Positions 1 through 7,636 of a stretch of 64,000 nt of DNA are shown in pieces; positions within the stretch are counted from its first letter, which is position 1; every line of letters starts with the position of its first letter. The notes under the pieces were generated by a model. It saw only the letters and a program-made list of their open reading frames with translations, did not search any database and was not told where the DNA came from. The stretch is from JAJKIV01 sp036741775 (GTDB lineage: Bacteria; Gemmatimonadota; Gemmatimonadetes; Gemmatimonadales; Gemmatimonadaceae), in NCBI GenBank assembly GCA_036741775.1, contig DAINRQ010000005.1, forward strand, positions 56,919 to 120,918. The letters are read 5' to 3'. The position numbers and the translations under genes were made by a program.

Positions 1-251
1 AGTTCGACGTGATGCAGTTCCGGCTCGAGCACGAGTACGGTGCGCCGTGCCGGTTCGAGCGGATACCGTTTCGCTATCCGCGCTGGGTCACGGGGCCTGA
101 CGCCGAGATCGATCGCGCCGCGAGTGGGCGTGGGCGAATGCGGCTGTACGACGCCAAGGGGAAGCCGCTCATCCTGTTCGAGGACGAGTGGAACATGCGA
201 TGGGCGCTCCAGCACGAGACGAAGGTACAGTGGTATGAGGTAGCGCCGTGA
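1..251 (+). CDS. prfC: Peptide chain release factor 3 (RF3), C-terminal end only
   Basis: This is the last 83 or so codons of a gene that begins before the window; the reading frame is open from base 3. The residues resemble the C-terminal domain of RF3, the translational GTPase that removes RF1/RF2 from the ribosome after peptide release. The pattern is FDVMQFRLEHEYG, then a PRWV segment, then LILFEDEWNMRWAL, which matches the end of the family, where a domain that contacts RF1/RF2 is located. The GTPase domain is outside the window, so the call rests on this C-terminal match alone. The stop TGA is at 249-251, and a CGTTAGGC octamer (reverse orientation) lies 5 bases after it. Confidence 0.8.
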   Translation, partial: FDVMQFRLEHEYGAPCRFERIPFRYPRWVTGPDAEIDRAASGRGRMRLYDAKGKPLILFEDEWNMRWALQHETKVQWYEVAP

Positions 252-266
252 GACTGCCTAACGCCC

Positions 267-523
267 CATCCGGGATGGCCAGTGAATGAGTGTGTGCGTC
301 GGGCAGGCTTGGTGGCGCGTGGGAGGCGCTCTTTCGGGAGCCGGAATCCAAGTAGTGAGGAGCCAGTAGTGAGTCGGCCAGTCATCCAGTCAACGACTGA
401 TGTACTGGCTACGCTCGACGAGGTACTCACTACTTGGATTCCCTTCCCGAAAGAGGGCGGTCCCCCCCGCAGCGGGCGGTCGCCAAGCCCAAGACTCATT
501 CACTGGCCATCGTGGCCGGATGC
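267..523. repeat. Long imperfect inverted repeat in the spacer after prfC
   Basis: The arms lie at about 267-372 and 425-523. The outer parts match well: GGCCAGTGAATGAGT on the left against its complement near 495-510, and CCAAGTAGTGAG at about 349-360 against CTCACTACTTGG at about 427-438. The middle of each arm is more diverged. A smaller inverted pair (AGCCAGTA / TACTGGCT) sits inside the loop. No convincing gene is present; reading frames here only follow the symmetry. It could fold as a long RNA or cruciform, and it resembles other spacers in this window (around 36190 and 63270). Confidence 0.7.
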
Positions 524-531
524 GAGATCGA

Positions 532-598
532 GGGGTCAGAGTCCTAACCCATCGTTTCCACGCGACGCGTGGAAACGATGGGTTAGGACTCTGACCCC
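532..598. repeat. Perfect 33-bp-arm hairpin (REP-like element)
   Basis: Bases 532-564 are the exact reverse complement of 566-598, with a single A at 565 as centre. Each end reads GGGGTCAGAGTCCTAACCC into the hairpin. GGGGTCAGA tags followed by a hairpin are typical of REP elements mobilised by RAYT (Y1-type) transposases in other bacteria; no such transposase is in the window. It ends 17 bases from the stop codon of the minus-strand barrel gene, so it could also serve as a terminator for it. A related half-element lies at 43793-43820. Confidence 0.8.
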
Positions 599-615
599 CA
601 ACGGACCAAACGAAC

Positions 616-3201
616 TCAGAACCGAAGCCCGGTGCCGAGGAGGACCCGTTTCTCCTTCGAGTTCGTGAGTGTGATGCTGGCGCCCGTCCCCTGGTCGAGG
701 ATACCGAACCAGAGCCCGCCGCCCACCACGTTGTGCCAGCCACCAGGTGAATCGCCGTCCACCCACACGCGCCCCGTATCGTAGAAGCCGAGGAGGCCGA
801 CATCGATCGGGAGGATGATCCGCGCCGTCCCCAGCGGCACTCGGAGCTCGGACGTGCCGTAGACCGACGCGTCACCGGCGTAACGTTGCGCGTCTATCCC
901 GCGGATCGTGCCCCGTCCACCGATGAACGCCATCTCGTGGAACGGGAAGTCGCCGAACACCCGGCGGCCGCCGCCGCGGAACGCGAGGACCGGGTTCTTC
1001 GGCAGCGGCAGCTCCACGAACGCGGTCGCGAACCCACCCACCGTCGAGAACGCGCTCTCCACGTCCCAGACCCCCGGGAACGTGCTGCCAACGACGTCCA
1101 CGAGGAAGCCGCGCGTAGCGTACGCCTCGGTATCGCGTGTGTCGTAGCGTAGGCCGAGCCGGACACCCGCCTGACCGAAGTTCCCGAAACCGTACGGGCG
1201 CTCTTCGGCGATGAACCGGCCGGCCACGCTATCCGTCGACGAATACTGGATGACCGGGCCTAACGTGATGTCGCTTTCCCGGCGGCCGAGCGCGAATGCC
1301 ACCGTGGGGTGGAACATCCACTGCCGCTGCCGGACCTCGAAGAAGTCCTCGGGATCACCTTCCGTATCGTTCCCGAATCCGTGGAAGTTGATGACCTCGA
1401 AGTCGGACATTCGCGCCGTCCCCATGTAGTGGAGGCGCGAGCTCTCGAGGCGGCGGTCGCCAGTGAGCACCACGCGGTAGCCACCGACGCTCGTCGAATA
1501 GGCCGCGGTGAGCTCGAGCTCCGACGCGTACGGATACTTCCGGAAGCCGTAGCGCGTCCACTTCATCCCGACCTGCGGCACGATCCCCAGGCCGCTGCCT
1601 CCTGCAAGCTCCGCCGTGGGCCTGAACCGGCTACCATAGTCTCGGCCCGGCGGCTCGTACGCGCCGGTGTCCTTCACCCACGGGCGGCGATCGAAGAGCG
1701 TATCGCGAAGCGAATCTGGCCCGTACGAGATCCCCATGGTACGCCCGACATCATAGAGACGAGCGAGCCGCGCGCCACTCGACGAGTCGGCGAGCTGGTT
1801 CGTGCCGTTCCCGCCAATGACGCGCACGCGAACACCGCCGGGCGCATTCCCGCGAACGACCGCGACGTCATCGCCGTCATGCAGGTACAGTCGCACTTCA
1901 GCGGTCTCGCGGGCGTCGAATCGTCGCCGGAAGTAGGGCGGCTCGTTGCCCGTCTGGAGCGCCACGTCGACGAGCCCGTTGTCCATATACGTGATGGTGG
2001 CCCGATCGGTCGCGTCCGTCGCGTGCACGTCCACCAGGCGCGCGAGCGTGCGGTAGAACTGTGTCGCGATCGCAGGGAGCCCGTCGCGGCGCTGCTTGAT
2101 CTTCGCGGCGAACGCCGGCGCCGTGTGTCGCCACTCGGCTGGGACCTGTCGCACCGCCGAGTCGATCACGGCGTCGGTAATGCGTCTGACGAGTGCGTTC
2201 GCGACGGAATCCCAGACTGGCTTCTCGAGACCAGCGAGCAGCCTGTTGTCGACCTCACGCGAGTTTCCGGACAACGATTTGATGCTCGGATACCGCCCCT
2301 CGAACTTCACGAGATTCGGCGCGAACCGCGACGCGATGCGTGCGAGAAGCCCGTCGTAGTGATGGAATGCGTGATCGCGATCGCGCGGGATGGGCACCCA
2401 GCGGACCGGCGCGTTGCCAGTCCCGAAACGAGCCCACTTCCAGTTGCCGTGGTGTCGATCGACGTCGGCGATCACGAAGTCGGTGAGTCGCGCGGCGAGG
2501 AAGGCCCGGTCGTCGACGCGGTGGCGGGACGTGCTGTCGAGCAGCGGGATCAGGTCCTCGCTGTCGATGACATCGACCGCGCCAGCGAAGCCGGGCGCGT
2601 CGTCGGGCTTCGTGGGGTACTCCTCGACGGTGCCGAGCTGTCGGATGAACTCCTCGCGGAACTCGCCGAGTACCGTGTCGTTCGGCATGGCCGTGAGGGA
2701 TGGCGTCACGTGCAGCACGCCGGCGGCGTCCACGATGGGTGCCGCGACGAGCCCCGCGCCCGGATACATGGCGCTCACCTGATCGCGGAAGACCTTCTCG
2801 ACGAACGAGCCCCGATACCGGTCGGGCGGGTTCACGTTCTCCTTGTTCATCAGGCGGAACACGTACTCCGACCCGTCGAGCGCACCCAATCGCAGGTTCT
2901 TGGTCTGTTTGCCTCCGCCCTCCTTGAGCGGGATGAGACCGCCGGCGTACGAGCGTATCGGCAGGACCGGAACGCGGACGGGCTTCGTCCACAGGTCGCG
3001 GTACGTGTTGCCGAGGAAGATTCGCTGGAACGAGCTGGCATCGTAATGCGTGCCGGCAGCGAGCGTGACGCTGTCCTTGGCGACGATCGGCGGCGGCGCG
3101 GGCTGCGTTGCGGGCTGCGCCGCCAGGCCTCGAGGCGACATCGCCGCCACGATCGCGGCGGCGCAGAGCCCGACGACGGAGAAGGGGTGAGTATTGAACA
3201 T
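616..3201 (-). CDS. Outer-membrane Omp85/D15-type barrel with N-terminal kinase-like domain
   Basis: A protein of 861 residues. Residues 1-28 look like a signal peptide ending in GLAAQ. The last 350 or so residues, beta-rich with alternating aromatics, look like a BamA/TamA D15 surface-antigen barrel: GGRGTIRGID matches the conserved barrel motif region and the protein ends in a terminal phenylalanine (GTGLRF). Before it, residues 95-300 carry DVDRHHGNW (246-254) and RDRDHAF (273-279), which resemble the catalytic and metal-binding motifs of CotH/Fam20-type secreted kinases and similar segments in Bacteroidetes barrel fusions. I chose the ATG at 3201 because it overlaps the upstream stop (TGATG) and starts a signal peptide. 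The gene is the last of a three-gene unit. Whether the kinase-like part is active is unknown. Confidence 0.75.
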   Translation of the reverse strand: MFNTHPFSVVGLCAAAIVAAMSPRGLAAQPATQPAPPPIVAKDSVTLAAGTHYDASSFQRIFLGNTYRDLWTKPVRVPVLPIRSYAGGLIPLKEGGGKQTKNLRLGALDGSEYVFRLMNKENVNPPDRYRGSFVEKVFRDQVSAMYPGAGLVAAPIVDAAGVLHVTPSLTAMPNDTVLGEFREEFIRQLGTVEEYPTKPDDAPGFAGAVDVIDSEDLIPLLDSTSRHRVDDRAFLAARLTDFVIADVDRHHGNWKWARFGTGNAPVRWVPIPRDRDHAFHHYDGLLARIASRFAPNLVKFEGRYPSIKSLSGNSREVDNRLLAGLEKPVWDSVANALVRRITDAVIDSAVRQVPAEWRHTAPAFAAKIKQRRDGLPAIATQFYRTLARLVDVHATDATDRATITYMDNGLVDVALQTGNEPPYFRRRFDARETAEVRLYLHDGDDVAVVRGNAPGGVRVRVIGGNGTNQLADSSSGARLARLYDVGRTMGISYGPDSLRDTLFDRRPWVKDTGAYEPPGRDYGSRFRPTAELAGGSGLGIVPQVGMKWTRYGFRKYPYASELELTAAYSTSVGGYRVVLTGDRRLESSRLHYMGTARMSDFEVINFHGFGNDTEGDPEDFFEVRQRQWMFHPTVAFALGRRESDITLGPVIQYSSTDSVAGRFIAEERPYGFGNFGQAGVRLGLRYDTRDTEAYATRGFLVDVVGSTFPGVWDVESAFSTVGGFATAFVELPLPKNPVLAFRGGGRRVFGDFPFHEMAFIGGRGTIRGIDAQRYAGDASVYGTSELRVPLGTARIILPIDVGLLGFYDTGRVWVDGDSPGGWHNVVGGGLWFGILDQGTGASITLTNSKEKRVLLGTGLRF

Positions 3202-4100
3202 CAGCGTGGCCACGTGTAAAGCGTGATGGCTGCCGGCCGTTTCCCCGCCTCGTCGCCGATGATCAGGATGCCGTCTTTCGTGATGGCGATGGACTCGGGT
3301 TGGTCGTGCTGGCCGGCGAGCTTCCGGGCGGAAAGGACCTCTCCGGCCGGGGTGATCTCCACGAGTGCTCCCTCGATGGAGGCGACAATGACGTAGTTGC
3401 CGGTGTGCGGATCGACGGTGATCTCCGCGGGGTGGAACTCCTTCTCGTCGATCGCGGGAAGGATCGCTGTGAGCGGAACCGTGAGCCGCGAGAGCCGCTG
3501 GCCGCCACCGTCGAGCCTCCACCGGTAAATCACCATGGAGTCCTTCAGGGCTTCCGTCTCGACTTCCTTGCACGCGAGCAGCAGCGAGTTGATGCGCGGA
3601 TCGTACGCGAGTCCTTCGAACTCGCAGTCCGTCCCGAGACGCGTGTCGTAGGTGATGTAGTCGACGCGCGTGCCGTTCGCCCCCTCGCGGAACTCGTACA
3701 GGACGCCTTTATCGGTGGTCATGAAGATGACGCCGTTCGCGACCGTGATCCCTTCGAGGTCTGCGCGAACCGTCGGCTTGCCGACGACGAACTGCTTGAC
3801 GATCACCCCGCGCCGGTAATCGATCTCGGAGACCTGCGCACGCTCGTCGCCGTGTGCGAGGAGCCGGCCGTCAGGCGTAAGGGCGATGCCGGAGATCTCG
3901 TCGAGCTCGCGGGGGAGAACCCACCGTGCGATGGCGCTATCGGTCCGGCCTAACGCCTGCTCGATCCGCACCTGCCGCTGCGCGAGCTTGGCGGTGTCGA
4001 TGCGCTCCGCGTTCGCATCCGTGGGCCGGCACCCGCTGCCCCCCACGGCCAGCGTCACCCACGCCACGACGGCGGCGGCAGCGACGCGTCGGCGTGTCAT
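3201..4100 (-). CDS. SdiA-regulated-type beta-propeller lipoprotein
   Basis: This protein of 299 residues has an N-terminal hydrophobic segment and a lipobox-like GGSGC with Cys24, suggesting an exported lipoprotein. The body has repeated propeller strands: ISGIALTPDGRLLAHGDE, ADLEGITV, CEFEGLAYDP, FHPAEITVDPHTGNYVIVAS, and a final GILIIGDEAGK. This order matches the SdiA-regulated (PF06977) family, which includes phytase-like propellers. The substrate is unknown. Its start overlaps the end of the upstream DUF4956 gene by 4 bases, and its stop overlaps the start of the downstream barrel gene, so the three are very likely cotranslated and act together at the envelope. Confidence 0.75.
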   Translation of the reverse strand: MTRRRVAAAAVVAWVTLAVGGSGCRPTDANAERIDTAKLAQRQVRIEQALGRTDSAIARWVLPRELDEISGIALTPDGRLLAHGDERAQVSEIDYRRGVIVKQFVVGKPTVRADLEGITVANGVIFMTTDKGVLYEFREGANGTRVDYITYDTRLGTDCEFEGLAYDPRINSLLLACKEVETEALKDSMVIYRWRLDGGGQRLSRLTVPLTAILPAIDEKEFHPAEITVDPHTGNYVIVASIEGALVEITPAGEVLSARKLAGQHDQPESIAITKDGILIIGDEAGKRPAAITLYTWPR

Positions 4101-5248
4101 GCGGGCACTCCGGTGACCTGCGCCTCCTCGGCTTCCTGCTCGAGGGCGTCGCTCAGCTCGAGGTCGCAGGCGAGCAGCTTGTCACCCGCCGCGGCGCGGA
4201 GCTCCATGATCAGGGCGTCGCCCGGCGTGGACTTGCGGAGCTTCACGAGGTAGCAGAGCTCCGCCGGCTTCCCCTCGGGCGTGGTGATCTCGTCGAGCTT
4301 CCACCGCTTCGTGAGCTTGGCGAGCGTCGCCTCGACGGCGGGCTGGATCGCATGCGGTTCTTCGGTCGTGACCGACACGAGCGCGTTGAAGCGTGGTTTC
4401 TTCTTCTTCGTGCCGACGATCTGCCTCACGCGGTTGAACCGATTCGCCAGGGCCTCGACTTTCTGTGGCGTGAGCGCGAGCACGAGGTCGCGATCGTGAA
4501 CGCCGCCGTGCCCGTTGCCGTTCCCGTTCGTCTCGGCGAGGAGCTTGAGCGGCTCCGCCCAATGCTGTGATGCTGCGGTCGGCGCGAGCGCATTGCGGCC
4601 GAAGTCGTACCGCCAGATGAAGAGCAGCACGACGTTGAAGATGATCGATGCGATCGCGCCGACGGTGATGACCTGGACGCCCGCGGCGAACCCCACGCCG
4701 ATGGCGAGGAAGATGAACACCGTGTCGCGCGTATCGCGGAGGTTCGTGCGGAACCGCACCGCGGCCACGACGCCCGCGAGGCTGAACGCCAGGGCGAGGC
4801 TGTTCCGGACGATGAGGACGATGGCCGCGACGACGATCGGGAGGATGATGAGCGTCTCCACCACCGACTGGTTGTGCTGTCGCGTGCGTCGCGCGGACAT
4901 GTACACCCACGTCACCGGCAGCATGAGGATCAGCGTGGCGACGAGGCTCAGCGCGGTCGTGATCGCGAGCTTGACGCTGGACGGGAGCTCCGCTGGAGGC
5001 TCTTGGAGCTGACCGGCGGTGAGGCCGTCCTCGAGCACCATCGGTGCGCTCGTGAGCTCCTCGAGTCGTTCGCCGGAGAAGAGCTGCCTGGTGACGGGGA
5101 AGAAGTAGAGCAGGGCGGCGAAGACACCCCCAACGATGATGTAGTACGCGAGCAGTCGCCGGATGGGCCGGTCGGAGCCGAGAGTTACCGTGTCGATGGC
5201 CCGCTTGAATGACAGGTGCATAGAGTTCCGCCTTGCTCGTTCGGTCAT
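4097..5248 (-). CDS. DUF4956 family membrane protein
   Basis: This protein of up to 383 residues has four or five predicted membrane segments (about 32-50, 98-120, 130-165, 178-212) and a soluble C-terminal half. The core LIVRNSLALAFSLAGVVAAV followed by RFRTNLRDTRDTVFIFLAI is the DUF4956 signature. In many bacteria DUF4956 genes sit beside VTC-type polyphosphate polymerase domains and CotH kinases. Here the neighbour is a barrel with a kinase-like domain, which fits that association. A second start at 5221 has a good AAGGCGG ribosome site and may be the true one. Its molecular function is not established in any organism I know of. Confidence 0.8.
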   Translation of the reverse strand: MTERARRNSMHLSFKRAIDTVTLGSDRPIRRLLAYYIIVGGVFAALLYFFPVTRQLFSGERLEELTSAPMVLEDGLTAGQLQEPPAELPSSVKLAITTALSLVATLILMLPVTWVYMSARRTRQHNQSVVETLIILPIVVAAIVLIVRNSLALAFSLAGVVAAVRFRTNLRDTRDTVFIFLAIGVGFAAGVQVITVGAIASIIFNVVLLFIWRYDFGRNALAPTAASQHWAEPLKLLAETNGNGNGHGGVHDRDLVLALTPQKVEALANRFNRVRQIVGTKKKKPRFNALVSVTTEEPHAIQPAVEATLAKLTKRWKLDEITTPEGKPAELCYLVKLRKSTPGDALIMELRAAAGDKLLACDLELSDALEQEAEEAQVTGVPA

Positions 5249-5586
5249 TTCAACTGCTTCACTCCGCCGTCTACCAAGGCAAAGGGCAGGCCATGGCCCG
5301 GTCGTGCTGCCGTGTTAGGCAGAGGTTCCCGGACCATGCAACAAAACACGGCGGCGCAATGATTTACGACCGACGGCCGCGCGGTGCGACAAGTGTTTCT
5401 TTCGCATCCGGCGGGGTGCGACGGCAAAGGCACAGCGCGTTAGGCGGGCGGCCGGGCGCCGGGTGAGCGTGGCCCCGGTGAGGTACGTTGGGACGCCAAC
5501 TTGACTGGGTGGGGATGCCCGGGCTCGATTTGACACCCGTTCAGGGGCGCCCCACATTCGGCTATCCCGTCAACAGGGGGCGACTC
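5249..5586. other. Spacer between the DUF4956 gene and a small membrane-protein gene
   Basis: I see no convincing gene in this stretch. It should hold the minus-strand promoter of the DUF4956 unit and the plus-strand promoter of the small gene at 5587. It contains one exact CGTTAGGC at 5438-5445 and one near copy (TGTTAGGC) at 5317. The part around 5335-5405 is less GC-rich than its surroundings, as expected for a promoter region, but I could not assign boxes with confidence. Confidence 0.5.
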
Positions 5587-5736
5587 GTGTTGAAGCCCGG
5601 CGTCACCCAGGAACTTCGTTCGCGCGTCAACGCGCACATCGCGGCCGAAAATCGACAGCGGCGACTGATGATGAGTGGGGTCATCGTCGCGATCGTCGCA
5701 CTCTGCGCGTACTTCGTGTTGCGCTGGTTGACCTAG
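5587..5736 (+). CDS. Small single-pass membrane protein (49 residues)
   Basis: GTG at 5587 follows AGGGGG by 8 bases. The product starts with a charged helix (roughly LKPGVTQELRSRVNAHIAAE) rich in Arg, Glu and Asn, followed by a clear membrane segment, GVIVAIVALCAYFVLRWL, near the C terminus. The frame is also open upstream to an ATG at 5488, but that part is rich in Pro and Gly and lacks a ribosome site, so the short form is more likely. It is monocistronic between two minus-strand genes. I do not recognise a family. The topology is that of a tail-anchored peptide with most of the chain in the cytoplasm. Confidence 0.5.
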   Translation: MLKPGVTQELRSRVNAHIAAENRQRRLMMSGVIVAIVALCAYFVLRWLT

Positions 5737-5742
5737 CTGGCG

Positions 5743-6105
5743 TCAGTCCGTAATCGGCCCGCTTTCGATACCACTCTCGACGGCGCTGCGCCGCACGGCC
5801 GCCAGGAGCTCGATCAGGTACTTCTCCACCCACTCTGCGCCCTCGTACTCGGCGAGCGGCCGCGCACGCACGGCCGTTGCCCCCACATCGTGGTTGTGCC
5901 CTGTGAGCAGGCCTAGTGGGCCGCCGCCATTCCGGACGTGCGTGTTGAGTGCGTGAAGTGGATCGGGGTCAGTGGCCCACACGAACTCCGTTCGGTCCGG
6001 AAAGCCCACGACGAGGGCTGCGCGGTCGTTCCCTGCTGCCGTCTCGTGCAGCTCGGCGACGAGGTCGGCGGTGGTCCGGCGAGTCGACGATGACGACCAT
6101 GACAT
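5743..6105 (-). CDS. Hypothetical protein, 120 residues
   Basis: I chose the ATG at 6105 because GCGGAGG stands just upstream of it; the frame stays open upstream to 6255 but with low-complexity Arg/Gly content. The protein is acidic and soluble, with no signal peptide or membrane segment. The segment AALVVGFPDRTEFVWATDPD looks like two beta strands, and the C-terminal part is a helix (EYEGAEWVEKYLIELLAAVRR). I do not recognise a family. It converges closely on the small membrane-protein gene (6 bases between the stops). Confidence 0.55.
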   Translation of the reverse strand: MSWSSSSTRRTTADLVAELHETAAGNDRAALVVGFPDRTEFVWATDPDPLHALNTHVRNGGGPLGLLTGHNHDVGATAVRARPLAEYEGAEWVEKYLIELLAAVRRSAVESGIESGPITD

Positions 6106-6538
6106 GGCGTCCTCCGCGGATCGAGTGGTAAGGGAGCCAACGAACGGGGCGGCGCCGGTCCGCCCGCTTGCCCTTACCGAACCATGTCTGGGTGCCGCAC
6201 CGCCGGCGCGGAGGGGCACGCGGCCCGCGTGGGAGCCGTGCCCCACGTTAACCACGAAGCACGGACCTGGAAAGCCTGCGACCGCTGTCCACCGTCACAC
6301 GGCGGGCAGCGTCCGTCATCCCAGAATGACCGATTTGCAGCCATGCATCACGTCGTGCCTGACGATACATCGCGTCACGCGTCGAGGCTGCGTTCGTGAG
6401 GCACGACTTTGCCATGCTCCACGGATCGCTTCATGAGCCGCAGGTACATCGCCCAGCAGAACGAGGAAACGCGGTAATGCTCCGTGACGCGGCGGCAGAA
6501 GCGGTGCGCAAACCGTACCTGCGTCGCCCCATTCGTTT
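6106..6538. other. Spacer with a hairpin and a possible minus-strand remnant
   Basis: I see no intact gene here. A hairpin with arms GGGGCACG (6213-6220) and CGTGCCCC (6237-6244) lies in the middle. On the minus strand, about 6375-6512 reads as an aromatic, charged stretch (RFAHRFCRRVTEHYRV, then SSFCWAMYLRLMKRSVEHGK) unlike the low-complexity shadow frames nearby. It has no start codon or ribosome site of its own, so it may be the 3' remnant of a lost gene. The promoter of the gene ending at 5743 should also be in this stretch. Confidence 0.4.
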
Positions 6539-7624
6539 CTAGCGACCGCCGTCCGTCATCCGCGCCAGCTTCTCCCTTGCCTCGGTGACCATCGCGCGCA
6601 ATGGCGGGTCGCTGTCCTTCCACAACTCGACGAAATGCCGGTAGTGGGCCGCCGCCTGCTCCCGTTCGCCCCTCGCCTCGTAAACCTGGGCCTGACGGAG
6701 GTGGCCCGGTGCCAGGTAAACCGGCTCGGCCGGTGATCCCTGGAATGCCGTTCGATACCACCGGAGGGCGTCGTCGTACCGCCGGAGCGACACGAGCGCC
6801 TCGGCCCGCAAGTAGCGAGCATGCTCCTGCCCGAACTCACGGACCGTCGCGAAAACCTTGTAATACGCCAGCTCCAGCGGTACTTCGCCTTGCACCGGTT
6901 GGAGGAGTGCGAGCGCCTCGGCCGCCTTGCCGTTGCGGAGAGCGATGTCCGCGCGCGCGGTCAGCGCGAGGTCGCGTTTCACGGGTCCCGCATTGTCCAC
7001 TGTGGGGAGCGCCTCGAGCTCGTCGGCGTAGCGGGCGGCCGCCTGGTCATCCCCGAGCCGGGACGATAATACGCTCAGGAGATAGAGGCGAAGGTGCGGG
7101 CGCAGCCCTGCCGCGAGTCCACTCGATGCCGCAGGGCCGCCGTCGTTAGGATTGACGCGCGCCACTTCGAGGCGAATGTGACCGATGTCGGCCTTCGGCA
7201 CCTCGAGGAATGGCATCGTCGCGGCGATCGCACGTTCGATCTCGACGCCGCTCGCCCCCTCCATCCGCTTCGCCGTCTCGAACGCGGCGTTTGCCGCCGA
7301 CCACCGGCCGCGCGCGAGCTCGAGCCAGGCCAGGAAGAGTTGCGCGCCGAGCCGAATCGGCGGTCGGCGGCGCTCGGCGAGGTCGAGACGCGCGAGCGAC
7401 TCGGCGGCGGCGAAGTCCTCGAGAAAGGTGGCCACGTACCGCGCCGAGATCTGCGACTGGCGACTATCCAAATTGGTTGCTTCTTCAATGAAGCGCGCGC
7501 GGGCGGCAGAGTCGCCGCGTGCGAAAACCGGCAACAACCGCATGCTCAGCGGCGCCCTGGCGTACCGACTGAGCATCGCATCGACCGCACCGTAGTCTTC
7601 CTCGCGCACGGCGAGGTCCCACAT
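6539..7624 (-). CDS. TPR-rich C-terminal part of an interrupted Ser/Thr kinase gene
   Basis: This stretch encodes 361 residues of helical TPR-like repeats (for example WYRTAFQGSPAEPVYLAPGH, then LRQAQVYEARGEREQAAAHY). It lies in exactly the same frame as the upstream kinase gene and is separated from it by two UGA codons, at 7639-7637 and 7630-7628. Kinases of this type normally run on into about 350 residues of such repeats, so this is most simply the severed second half. The ATG at 7624 has no visible ribosome site. It could be translated by reinitiation or by UGA readthrough, or it may be dead. The coding character is intact to the stop at 6539, which argues for a recent break or a sequence error. 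Confidence 0.7.
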   Translation of the reverse strand: MWDLAVREEDYGAVDAMLSRYARAPLSMRLLPVFARGDSAARARFIEEATNLDSRQSQISARYVATFLEDFAAAESLARLDLAERRRPPIRLGAQLFLAWLELARGRWSAANAAFETAKRMEGASGVEIERAIAATMPFLEVPKADIGHIRLEVARVNPNDGGPAASSGLAAGLRPHLRLYLLSVLSSRLGDDQAAARYADELEALPTVDNAGPVKRDLALTARADIALRNGKAAEALALLQPVQGEVPLELAYYKVFATVREFGQEHARYLRAEALVSLRRYDDALRWYRTAFQGSPAEPVYLAPGHLRQAQVYEARGEREQAAAHYRHFVELWKDSDPPLRAMVTEAREKLARMTDGGR

Positions 7625-7636
7625 GGGTCATATGGG

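Noticed and set aside
532..598. CRISPR repeat or unit
   Set aside because: It is a single hairpin without regularly spaced direct repeats or cas genes.
1309..3219. Long open frame on the plus strand opposite the barrel gene (about 636 codons)
   Set aside because: It is Arg/Val/Glu-rich shadow text of the GC-rich minus-strand gene, which has a signal peptide, family motifs and a coupled start. No domain is recognisable in the plus frame.
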